From positions 1 through 7,525 of the forward strand of contig JAZRZQ010000018.1 in the NCBI GenBank assembly GCA_045601445.1: a DNA stretch of 7,525 nucleotides, in the 5' to 3' direction. Positions 1 to 5,195 of the stretch are shown piece after piece (within the stretch, counting starts at the first letter, position 1; the number at the start of each line of letters is the position of its first letter). The stretch comes from RGIG5579 sp045601445 (lineage in GTDB: Bacteria; Bacillota; Clostridia; Oscillospirales; SIG627). The translations under genes were made by a program, and so were the position numbers. The notes beneath the pieces were generated by a model that saw nothing but the letters and a program-made list of their open reading frames with translations, did not search any database and had not been told where the DNA came from.

Positions 1-1
1 A

Positions 2-55
2 AGCTATTTAGCACAATGCGGATATCAAGCCGAAACAGTTACCTCGGCTGAATAA
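2..55 (+). CDS. possible 3' end of an unidentified gene (partial)
   Basis: An open frame runs in from the left edge for 17 codons (ending in residues QAETVTSAE) and stops at TAA 53-55, with a second in-frame TAA directly after it. A strong intrinsic terminator follows 24 bases later, which is the layout expected at the end of a real gene. The fragment is too short to assign to any family. It could belong to the same mobile element as the rep gene downstream, but nothing in the residues proves this, and a chance open frame is possible. Confidence 0.35.
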   Translation, partial: SYLAQCGYQAETVTSAE

Positions 56-78
56 TAAACTTTATATTAAATCATTTA

Positions 79-109
79 TCCTCTTGCAGAAATGCAAGGG
101 GATTTTTTT
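79..109 (+). terminator. intrinsic terminator with GAAA loop
   Basis: A 10-bp stem (79-88 with 93-102, one G-T wobble) closes on a GAAA tetraloop and is followed directly by seven T residues (103-109). This is a textbook rho-independent terminator on the + strand. It separates whatever gene ends at the left edge from the rep gene at 260. Confidence 0.85.
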
Positions 110-123
110 ATGCCTTTTTGCCC

Positions 124-151
124 TGCAAGGCTAAAAACTCCAGACTATAAT
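124..151 (+). promoter_or_regulatory. weak candidate promoter for rep
   Basis: A perfect -10 box TATAAT lies at 146-151. The only -35-like hexamer at a fair distance is TGCAAG (124-129, 16-bp spacer), which matches the consensus poorly. It lies between the terminator at 79-109 and the rep start at 260, so it is in the right place, but the assignment rests on the -10 box only. Confidence 0.3.
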
Positions 152-188
152 CACCTATAGAGATTTAAAATCTTCTAAACTAACCTTT

Positions 189-210
189 GCCGACTGTTCG
201 GTTTTTCCGA
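189..210 (+). repeat. overlapping small inverted repeats in the rep leader
   Basis: Three short blocks CCGA (190-193), TCGG (198-201) and CCGA (207-210) are spaced so that the middle one can pair with either neighbour, giving two exclusive small hairpins. The first is followed by five T residues. The stems are only 4 bp, so this may be chance. The place, 50 to 70 bases before the rep start, would suit a leader control element or part of a double-strand origin. Confidence 0.25.
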
Positions 211-259
211 GCTTGTAAAAGGTATTAACATAACGACCACACACAGAAAGGAATATATA

Positions 260-1060
260 ATGCAAAGAACATACAGAGAGCGTAAATACATTTGCGGTGA
301 TTTTATAGAGGTTGCAATATATCCCGTTTATACCCAAAAAAGAGGGCGAAGCAAGAAAAAGAAGCCGACAACCGAAATACAGCAAAGGTTAAACCACCGC
401 CACGCAACCGACCGCTTGCGTAGGCTCTTGCATACCAATTTTAACCCCAAAGACCTTTTTGTTACCTTGACCTTTGAAGATAACAGTCTGCCCGAAACGG
501 TCTCCGACTGTCAAAAAGCGGTGCAAAATTTTTTACGCCGAGTAAAGCGAAGATATGCAAAAGCAGGGCTTGAGCCTCGATACATATATATTATTGAGTA
601 CGGCGAGAAGCACCACCGCCTACACGCCCACCTCGTTATTAGCGAGGGGTTGAGCAGGGAGGAGCTTTCGGCTCTCTGGGGAAATGGAACAGTATCAGCC
701 GAGCGTTTAAGATTTGAAAATGACGGCTTATCGGCTCTTGCGGTGTATCTAACCAAAGTAAACGAGGACGAGAGCGACCGCCTGACTTTCAAGCGTTGGT
801 CGGGTAGCCGAAACCTTGAACAGCCGACTGTCGCCGAGCGTGACGGACGTATATCTCACAAGAAAATGGTTGCGTTCTGTGAGGGGGACGGCGACCGAGA
901 TTACCTCGAAATAAATTTTAACGGATATGAAACGGTTGATTTTACCGATATAAGCGAGGACTTATACGGCGGTTTATACCTGACAGCACTTTTACGCCGA
1001 ATGAAGCCGACAAAAAAAGACCTGCCGTTTCTGGCAAGTCTTGATTGGTTAGATTTCTAA
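260..1060 (+). CDS. HUH-type rolling-circle replication initiator (Rep, G2P-like)
   Basis: Probable HUH endonuclease that nicks one DNA strand at a double-strand origin and starts rolling-circle replication of a small plasmid or integrated element. The order of motifs fits: a hydrophobic strand DLFVTLTF (residues 65-72, motif 1), the metal-binding HAH (H122, H124) in RLHAHLVI, and YLTK (Y163, K166), which matches the catalytic YxxK of motif 3. The conserved KRWSGSRNL block follows at 178-186. A basic stretch (RGRSKKKK, 28-35) near the N-terminus may bind DNA. The ATG at 260 has a good ribosome site (AAAGGA, 247-252). It resembles replication proteins grouped with phage ORF2/G2P initiators, common in clostridial mobile DNA. 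The gene converges with the 166-aa gene, overlapping it by 12 bp, and its last codons hold that operon's terminator. Family placement is from motifs remembered, not from a search. Confidence 0.82.
   Translation: MQRTYRERKYICGDFIEVAIYPVYTQKRGRSKKKKPTTEIQQRLNHRHATDRLRRLLHTNFNPKDLFVTLTFEDNSLPETVSDCQKAVQNFLRRVKRRYAKAGLEPRYIYIIEYGEKHHRLHAHLVISEGLSREELSALWGNGTVSAERLRFENDGLSALAVYLTKVNEDESDRLTFKRWSGSRNLEQPTVAERDGRISHKKMVAFCEGDGDRDYLEINFNGYETVDFTDISEDLYGGLYLTALLRRMKPTKKDLPFLASLDWLDF
1012..1042 (-). terminator. terminator of the leftward mob operon, inside the rep coding region
   Basis: Read on the - strand, arms 1042-1033 and 1026-1017 form a continuous 10-bp stem with one G-U wobble and a 6-base loop, followed by seven U residues (complement of A 1012-1018). 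The + strand transcript would have a C-A mismatch in the stem and no U run, so the signal is directional. It ends the leftward mob operon just past the stop of the 166-aa gene (1049) while also encoding codons near the 3' end of rep. Confidence 0.8.
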
Positions 1061-1549
1061 ATTCAAAGTTTGTTCCCCAAAGTCGATATAAGGCTCTGTG
1101 CCTTGTGTTTGCATTTTTTCAAAATCTCGTTCGAGATCCTTAATTTGATATTCTAAAAGCATTTTTTCGTGTTTTAACTGCTTTATTAGTGCCTCTGCTT
1201 CGGCACATCTCTTATAAAGTTCGGTTTGCGAGGTTTCGTGCTTCAGCTTTGCACCGAGCGTTTGCAATTTATCGTAATTTTCCTTTATGCGTGATTTACA
1301 CGTTGCAACGCTTACCAAGTCATTAAGCACAGTTTCGTCAATAGTTACCTCTGTAAATGCTTCTTTTACGCCGTTTACTCTCTTATAACGTGCCCTACGG
1401 CGTAAGATTTTGGGCGTAAGGTCTTTTGAAAATGCTTCACGCATAGCTTCCTCAATGCTCAAATTTGCCCTTGCTGTTTCCTCTCTTGCTTTCAAACTCT
1501 CGATGCTTTCGTTTAGGTCAATTATTTGGTTTAAGTCGATAGTTTCCAT
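1049..1549 (-). CDS. uncharacterized coiled-coil protein, paralogous to the relaxase tail
   Basis: A 166-aa hydrophilic, highly charged protein with no membrane segment or signal peptide. It is predicted by eye to be mostly helical, with a coiled-coil-like stretch from about residue 110 to 147 and another near 12-40. A basic patch (RRRARYKR, 50-57) could bind nucleic acid. Residues 67-110 align without gaps with residues 311-354 of the relaxase encoded just upstream (16 of 44 identical by my count, including YDKLQ), so it probably arose from, or shares a domain with, the relaxase C-terminal region. The ATG at 1549 has an AGAGGT ribosome site, and the gene starts 14 bp after the relaxase stop, clearly in the same operon. 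A role as a relaxase partner or mobilization accessory protein is inferred only. No named family is recognized. Confidence 0.8.
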   Translation of the reverse strand: METIDLNQIIDLNESIESLKAREETARANLSIEEAMREAFSKDLTPKILRRRARYKRVNGVKEAFTEVTIDETVLNDLVSVATCKSRIKENYDKLQTLGAKLKHETSQTELYKRCAEAEALIKQLKHEKMLLEYQIKDLERDFEKMQTQGTEPYIDFGEQTLNLEI

Positions 1550-1563
1550 ATTTATACCTCTGT

Positions 1564-2850
1564 TTATCTGGTGCGGTCGGAATATTCTAATTCCTGACGT
1601 TCCCTAAATTTTTCTTTTATAAAGTTGCAAAATCTTTGCCAGACACCGACACGCTTCATAAATTCCTCTTGTTCTTGTAGCTGTTCATAGGCAACCTCAA
1701 GGTTGTCTGTCAGGCGTTTTGTAATCGCTTCTTTTTCTCTGGTCTTGCGTTCTGCCGTTTCAACCCTTTCAGTCAAATCGGCGACAATTTTATCCCTGCT
1801 GACCTCGTTCCAGAGTTGACGGCCATAACGCTGCAGTTTATCATAAGCCGTTTTTATCCCGACGGTGAGCCTTGCACGTTCCTTCAGGCGTTCAAAGTCG
1901 GTCTTTTTAATCTTTACTTTCTCGGCTTCGATAACCTGACCCTTTCGGGTGCGTTCTGGCACAACCTCTGTCTCGATGTCCAGCTCTGGCTCGTCAAAAC
2001 TTGCTTGAATGGTTTTTGTAATGTTGTTTTGGTCACGTAATGTATTACGCTCTGCCGTTAAATCGGCAACCGATTTTTGAAGCTGATCGCACTTATACTC
2101 TAAAATGTCCCTATGTTTCTGGGACGGGTTTTTAACCTCTCGGTCAATTTCAATATTTCCGTTTTTCTCACAGAGAGCATAAAACGTTTCTCGCAATTTC
2201 TCTGAAAAGGTCATTAAAGGGTTATTGTATCGGCTTAATGGCTTCTCTGGGTTTGGGCGTTCAATTCCCATTTCTGCAAAGCCTTGATTTTGGTTTGGTA
2301 CAGCATAGCCGAATTTATCCGTTCCGATTATGGTATATCGCAAATGGGCGTGAATAACAGCCTCATCTTTATGGGTGGAATATGAAAGAATTTTCAAGTT
2401 ATCGCCATACTTTGCTCTCAATCCGTCAATAAGCTGAAAAGCCGACACCGTTAAAATTCGCTCTCGTTCCTCTGGGGAAATAGCTGTGTGCATATTGCCG
2501 AGCTGTAAAATAGTTTCAAGTGGTGCGGTTTTGGGGTTAGCGTACACCTCTGCAACCGTTTTACAGCGGTCGGCGTGTGCCTCTGCCTTGTAGCGTTGAT
2601 TTTTGGCTTCTTGTCCTGCACCGTAATAGATTTCATATTGCGATAGCTCAAAAGCCTTTGAATCAAAGCTGTCGCATTTTTCGATAGAGCCGTCAGCGAA
2701 AAACTTAAAATTCAAGTTTTGTGCCGTTCGGTCGTGGTCTATATGTCCCTCGACTGCTCTTGTTTCTTTTCTTGTGTTGTGGTTGGCGTTGAATACACGC
2801 CCTGCATTTGTCGTTCTGCCGTTTCTTATAGTTGCTTTCATTTTTGACAT
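1564..2850 (-). CDS. MobV-family relaxase / plasmid recombination protein (Pre/Mob)
   Basis: Relaxase that would nick the origin of transfer and stay bound to the 5' end of the transferred strand, allowing mobilization by a co-resident conjugative system. The N-terminal half carries the MobV signatures: HNTR (H24, N25, R27), matching the motif I HNxR whose histidine is the nucleophile in pMV158 MobM, and HKDEAVIHAHL (160-170), matching the HxDE...HxH metal-binding motif III. From about residue 250 to 400 the protein is charged and coiled-coil-like, usual for this family; 428 aa is a normal length. The ATG at 2850 directly follows the TAA of the 61-codon ORF (TAAATG), with GGCGGTGA as a possible ribosome site, so translation may be coupled. 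Met4 is an alternative start. The 166-aa gene follows 14 bp downstream. Assignment is by motifs. Confidence 0.9.
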   Translation of the reverse strand: MSKMKATIRNGRTTNAGRVFNANHNTRKETRAVEGHIDHDRTAQNLNFKFFADGSIEKCDSFDSKAFELSQYEIYYGAGQEAKNQRYKAEAHADRCKTVAEVYANPKTAPLETILQLGNMHTAISPEERERILTVSAFQLIDGLRAKYGDNLKILSYSTHKDEAVIHAHLRYTIIGTDKFGYAVPNQNQGFAEMGIERPNPEKPLSRYNNPLMTFSEKLRETFYALCEKNGNIEIDREVKNPSQKHRDILEYKCDQLQKSVADLTAERNTLRDQNNITKTIQASFDEPELDIETEVVPERTRKGQVIEAEKVKIKKTDFERLKERARLTVGIKTAYDKLQRYGRQLWNEVSRDKIVADLTERVETAERKTREKEAITKRLTDNLEVAYEQLQEQEEFMKRVGVWQRFCNFIKEKFRERQELEYSDRTR

Positions 2851-3036
2851 TTAATCACCGCCTTTATCTATAATATAGACGTTTGAAAAAGCAGTCGCTA
2901 AATGGTACACAGTACCATTTTCGACACGCAAATGTCTGTGCTCTATCGGGGTTTCACCCCTGCCGAGAGCTTCCACCCAAAAATCAAAATCCTTTTTGAT
3001 TTCGGGCGAGGAATTGCCCCGCCCGACACATACCAA
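2851..3036 (-). CDS. possible small ORF directly upstream of the relaxase
   Basis: A 61-codon open frame starting at TTG 3036 and ending with TAA immediately before the relaxase ATG, as in a translationally coupled operon. The composition is protein-like (for example the segment HRHLRVENGTVYHLATAFSN) but I do not recognize a family. The start is uncertain: there is no in-frame ATG and no clear ribosome site, and two ATGs in the upstream sequence are in another frame that stops after 19 codons. The frame also extends upstream of the TTG into hydrophobic residues. Three inverted repeats lie inside it (2867-2879, 2900-2920, 3002-3026), so the stretch may instead be, or also be, a noncoding origin of transfer. 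Confidence 0.42.
   Translation of the reverse strand: MVCVGRGNSSPEIKKDFDFWVEALGRGETPIEHRHLRVENGTVYHLATAFSNVYIIDKGGD
2867..2879. repeat. 13-bp palindrome upstream of the relaxase start
   Basis: TCTATA and TATAGA arms (6 bp each) flank a single central A, 17 bp before the relaxase start on its upstream side. AT-rich odd-centred palindromes of this sort can be operators or part of an oriT, but the sequence gives no direct proof. Confidence 0.4.
2900..2920. repeat. perfect 9-bp inverted repeat, candidate oriT or operator
   Basis: Arms AAATGGTAC (2900-2908) and GTACCATTT (2912-2920) are perfect complements separated by ACA. It lies 50 bp upstream of the relaxase start, where MobV origins of transfer are usually found. 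It is the cleanest symmetric site in the mobile region. An operator for the mob operon or chance within a coding frame are the alternatives. Confidence 0.5.
3002..3026. repeat. GC-rich hairpin between the divergent small genes
   Basis: TCGGGCG (3002-3008) pairs with CGCCCGA (3020-3026). After one A-C mismatch two more G-C pairs continue inward, leaving a 5-base AATTG loop. It is unusually GC-rich for this A+T-rich region and ends about 10 bp from the TTG of the leftward small ORF. No T run follows on either strand, so it is not a terminator. It could be part of oriT or a single-strand origin. Confidence 0.4.
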
Positions 3037-3080
3037 AACCCATATAACAATTATGCAAATAATTTTATAGGAGTTTTGAT

Positions 3081-3389
3081 ATGAGAAAGAAAAAACTTAT
3101 TAACAATACATATTTACCGCAACACGCTATTGAAACCTTTGCTCGTTGTGTTTTCCCCGATATTTGTGCCTTTTTCAACAGTGAGGAAGGGCAGAGGGAG
3201 TTCGCCCTATGGCAAGCAGAACAAGCAAATTCTAAACTACATACTGAAACAGCAACAGCCACCGAAAATTCGGTGGCTGTTGTTTTATGCTCTTTTCTTT
3301 TTTCGTGGACCTCTTGGCTTGGATTGTGGGCGTATTATTACACCATTCGGAAAATAGACCTTTTCATATCTGGCGAAATAAACAAATAA
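3081..3389 (+). CDS. small hypothetical mobile-element protein, with doubtful C-terminal half
   Basis: A 102-codon frame with a very good start: AGGAG (3069-3073) seven bases before ATG 3081. The first 50 or so residues look like a real small protein, with ALPHA-helical, acidic content (AIETFARCVFPDICAFF, then EEGQREFALWQAEQAN) similar in feel to small cargo proteins of clostridial mobile elements. No function is known to me. From residue 58 the frame reads through a perfect terminator hairpin (3253-3286) and then becomes hydrophobic and aromatic up to a stop in the tRNA terminator area. A natural gene would not normally contain its terminator, so the true protein may once have ended near codon 50 (a TAA in another frame lies at about 3234), with the rest a fusion made by frameshift or insertion. 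Confidence 0.55.
   Translation: MRKKKLINNTYLPQHAIETFARCVFPDICAFFNSEEGQREFALWQAEQANSKLHTETATATENSVAVVLCSFLFSWTSWLGLWAYYYTIRKIDLFISGEINK
3253..3286 (+). terminator. perfect hairpin terminator inside the 3' part of the 3081 frame
   Basis: Fourteen complementary bases on each side (3253-3266 and 3269-3282) centre on an AAAATT loop zone, and the + strand then reads TTTT (3283-3286). The stem core CAGCCACCG is strong. It should stop rightward transcription from 3081, and with its weaker T tract on the other strand (TGCTGTTTC) it might also act leftward, where an open frame stops exactly at 3285. Confidence 0.75.
3285..3385 (-). pseudogene. possible 3' remnant of a leftward gene
   Basis: On the - strand an open frame downstream of the tRNA-Leu terminator ends with residues YFPNGVIIRPQSKPRGPRKK and a few more, then a TAA whose complement (3285-3287) touches the hairpin at 3253-3286. 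A basic, proline-rich tail followed at once by a terminator is how a real gene ends. No in-frame start codon exists between the tRNA terminator and this tail, so if real it is a decayed or truncated 3' end, perhaps cut by arrival of the mobile element. Chance coding is quite possible. Confidence 0.25.
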
Positions 3390-3430
3390 TCCGAACCCAT
3401 CTCCAATAGGAAAGATTTGGTTCGGATTAT
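3386..3430 (-). terminator. terminator of tRNA-Leu
   Basis: Twelve-bp perfect arms (3386-3397 and 3419-3430, core CCGAACC/GGTTCGG) enclose a loop zone whose inner bases ATCT and AGAT can pair further. On the - strand it starts 8 bases after the tRNA's CCA end and is followed by TTTGTTTATTT, so it fits a terminator for the tRNA transcript. Confidence 0.7.
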
Positions 3431-3437
3431 ATTGCTT

Positions 3438-3521
3438 TGGTGCGGGTAACAGGACTTGAACCTGCACGTCGAAGACACCAGATCCTAAATCTGGCGCGTC
3501 TGCCAATTCCGCCATACCCGC
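3438..3521 (-). tRNA. tRNA-Leu (anticodon UAG), CCA encoded
   Basis: Read on the - strand: acceptor GCGGGTA pairs with TACCCGC, followed by discriminator A and encoded CCA (3440-3438). The D arm GGCGGAATTGGCAGACGCG, anticodon stem CCAGA/TCTGG with loop TTTAGGA (anticodon TAG), a class II variable arm TGTCTTCGACGT and a T arm GCAGG-TTCAAGT-CCTGT are all present. The long variable arm and UAG anticodon give leucine (CUA codons, possibly all CUN). The gene is intact, with its own promoter and terminator. tRNA 3' ends are common integration targets, and accessory DNA begins just beyond this one. Confidence 0.97.
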
Positions 3522-3531
3522 ATTTTCTATT

Positions 3532-3560
3532 AGTTTATAAAAAACAGAGCGTTTTGTCAA
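3532..3560 (-). promoter_or_regulatory. promoter of tRNA-Leu
   Basis: On the - strand a perfect -35 TTGACA (3560-3555) and a -10 TAAACT (3537-3532) are separated by exactly 17 bp, with the mature tRNA 5' end 11 bases past the -10 box. The -35 box overlaps the AAGGAG ribosome site of the divergent flavoprotein gene, so the two share the same few bases on opposite strands. Confidence 0.8.
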
Positions 3561-3573
3561 GGAGAGATTTTCA

Positions 3574-5163
3574 GTGTTTTATCGGGTCAGCTCGATTCAG
3601 GTTTCCGTCAAGGCTTCGGAAGAGGAGCTTAAACAGGCGGTGGCAAAAAAATTAGGAATACGTTCGTTTGAAATTGATAGGCTTCGTATTTACCGCAGAA
3701 GTTTGGATTCCCGCAAGCATCAGATCCGCTATTGCTATACGGTCGATGCTTTCGTTAAGCCGAAGGTTGCGGTTCGTTATTCGCCGTTTTGCAAAATGAT
3801 TTCGGAGGAATACTCGTATTCCGTCCCTCGCATTTCCCAAACGGATCAAAGACCGATCGTAGTCGGCTTTGGCCCGGCAGGAATGTTTTCGGCCTTGCTG
3901 TTGGCAAGAGCGGGTCTTCAGCCGATCGTGCTGGAGCGAGGAAAGCCTGTTGAACAACGAGAAAAGGATGTTTGCGCCTTTTGCTCTGAAGCAAAGCTCG
4001 ATCCCGAATCGAACGTTCAGTTCGGAGAGGGTGGGGCGGGTACGTTTTCGGACGGAAAGCTGAATACCTTGCTGAAGGATAAGAACTTTCGCGGTCGCTT
4101 TGTTCTGGAAGAGTTCGTCCGCGCCGGAGCACCTGAGGAGATTTTATTTGAAAGCAAGCCCCACATCGGAACGGATCGCTTGCGTGACGTGGTTCGCAGG
4201 ATTCGTGGGGAAATTCTCTCCCTCGGCGGCTCGATCCGATTCAGCACTCGTTTTCTTCGGCCGATTCTGCGAGGGGATCGTTTGGTCGGTGCATTGGCAG
4301 AGACGCCGAGCGGGATTGAAGAAATAGAGTGTGACGCGCTGTTCTTGGCCATCGGACACAGTGCTCGCGATACGATTCGAGAAATGGCAAAGCAAAACAT
4401 CGTAATGGAAAAAAAGATTTTTTCTGTTGGAGTTCGCATTGAGCATTTGCAGGAAAAGATCGATTTGGCGCGTTACGGGCTCAAACGGGAGGAATACGCT
4501 CTCCCGCCTGCTGATTATAAGCTTGCTGTGCCGACTTCCTCGGGAAAATCCATTTATACTTTTTGTATGTGCCCCGGAGGGCAGGTCGTTCCCGCAACCG
4601 GAACAGTCGGCGCTGTCGTAACCAACGGAATGAGCCGATTTGCCAGAGAAGGGGTCAATGCCAACAGCGCCCTTTTGTGGAACGTACATCCGTGGGAGCT
4701 TGAGGAGGATCTGTTTGCCGGCTTTCGTTTTCAGGAGCATCTGGAAAGACGCGCCTTTGAAGTCGGAGGAGGCGACTATCGCGCGCCTTGTCAGCGTGTT
4801 GAGGATTTCTTGCAGAAAAAGCCGTCCGTCTCCTTTGGCGAGGTTTTGCCGAGCTATTCGATCGGAACGAGATTTCAATGCGTTGACGATATCCTTCCGC
4901 CGGCGTTTTGCGATTCGCTTCGTGAGGGAATTGTAAAAATGGGGGCACTTTTGCCCGGATTTGACGACCCTGATGCGCTCTTGACCGCCGTGGAATCCCG
5001 TGCGACCTGTCCGATCCGAATTGTGCGCGGCGAGAATTTTCAAGCTTCCGTACTCGGGCTTTACCCGATCGGAGAGGGAGCGGGCTATGCGGGAGGTATT
5101 ATGTCTTCTGCTATGGATGGGATGAAGGCCGTTGAGGCTTATTTGCAAACCAAAACGATATAG
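3574..5163 (+). CDS. FAD-dependent dehydrogenase-like protein (COG2509 type)
   Basis: A predicted cytosolic flavoprotein of the widely conserved but uncharacterized FAD-dependent dehydrogenase group. Residues 1 to about 85 form the small N-terminal domain typical of this group. The FAD-binding Rossmann motif GFGPAG is at 98-103, ending in a strand with E121 (IVLERG) that would bind the ribose. The family block NVQFGEGGAGTFSDGKL is at 147-163, a second dinucleotide-site motif LAIGHSARD at 258-266, and the C-terminal GLYPIGEGAGYAGGI holds the flavin end. At 529 aa it is of full family length. The GTG at 3574 is chosen because AAGGAG (3559-3564) sits 9 bases before it and no better start follows. 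The substrate is unknown. A histidine phosphatase gene follows after 32 bp, suggesting cotranscription. A 334-codon frame on the opposite strand is a shadow. Confidence 0.92.
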   Translation: MFYRVSSIQVSVKASEEELKQAVAKKLGIRSFEIDRLRIYRRSLDSRKHQIRYCYTVDAFVKPKVAVRYSPFCKMISEEYSYSVPRISQTDQRPIVVGFGPAGMFSALLLARAGLQPIVLERGKPVEQREKDVCAFCSEAKLDPESNVQFGEGGAGTFSDGKLNTLLKDKNFRGRFVLEEFVRAGAPEEILFESKPHIGTDRLRDVVRRIRGEILSLGGSIRFSTRFLRPILRGDRLVGALAETPSGIEEIECDALFLAIGHSARDTIREMAKQNIVMEKKIFSVGVRIEHLQEKIDLARYGLKREEYALPPADYKLAVPTSSGKSIYTFCMCPGGQVVPATGTVGAVVTNGMSRFAREGVNANSALLWNVHPWELEEDLFAGFRFQEHLERRAFEVGGGDYRAPCQRVEDFLQKKPSVSFGEVLPSYSIGTRFQCVDDILPPAFCDSLREGIVKMGALLPGFDDPDALLTAVESRATCPIRIVRGENFQASVLGLYPIGEGAGYAGGIMSSAMDGMKAVEAYLQTKTI

Positions 5164-5195
5164 GCATAAGACACAATGAAAAGGAGAGTGTTGTT

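Noticed and set aside
531..1376. Repeated TTTTACGCCG at three places (about 531, 990 and 1366)
   Set aside because: Two are the same codon string for a Leu-Arg-Arg run in rep and the third lies in another gene in another frame; spacing and context give no sign of iterons or a CRISPR array.
2902..3084. Rightward 60-codon frame overlapping the leftward small ORF
   Set aside because: No ribosome site before its ATG, and it overlaps the start of the well-supported gene at 3081; probably a chance frame through the inverted-repeat region.
3387..3560. Leftward frame containing MAELADAPDLGSG through tRNA-Leu
   Set aside because: This is the familiar false translation of a leucine tRNA gene; the tRNA cloverleaf is complete and explains the bases. 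Only the part past the tRNA terminator is kept as a possible remnant.
3437..3655. Rightward frame starting MVRVTGLEPARRRHQ
   Set aside because: It is the reverse-strand false translation of the same tRNA, a known annotation artefact, running out of frame into the flavoprotein gene.
4144..5148. Long leftward open frame (334 codons) opposite the flavoprotein gene
   Set aside because: The + strand encodes clear family motifs over the same span; the antisense product has a low-complexity, arginine-rich and serine-rich composition and no ribosome site, so it is a shadow.
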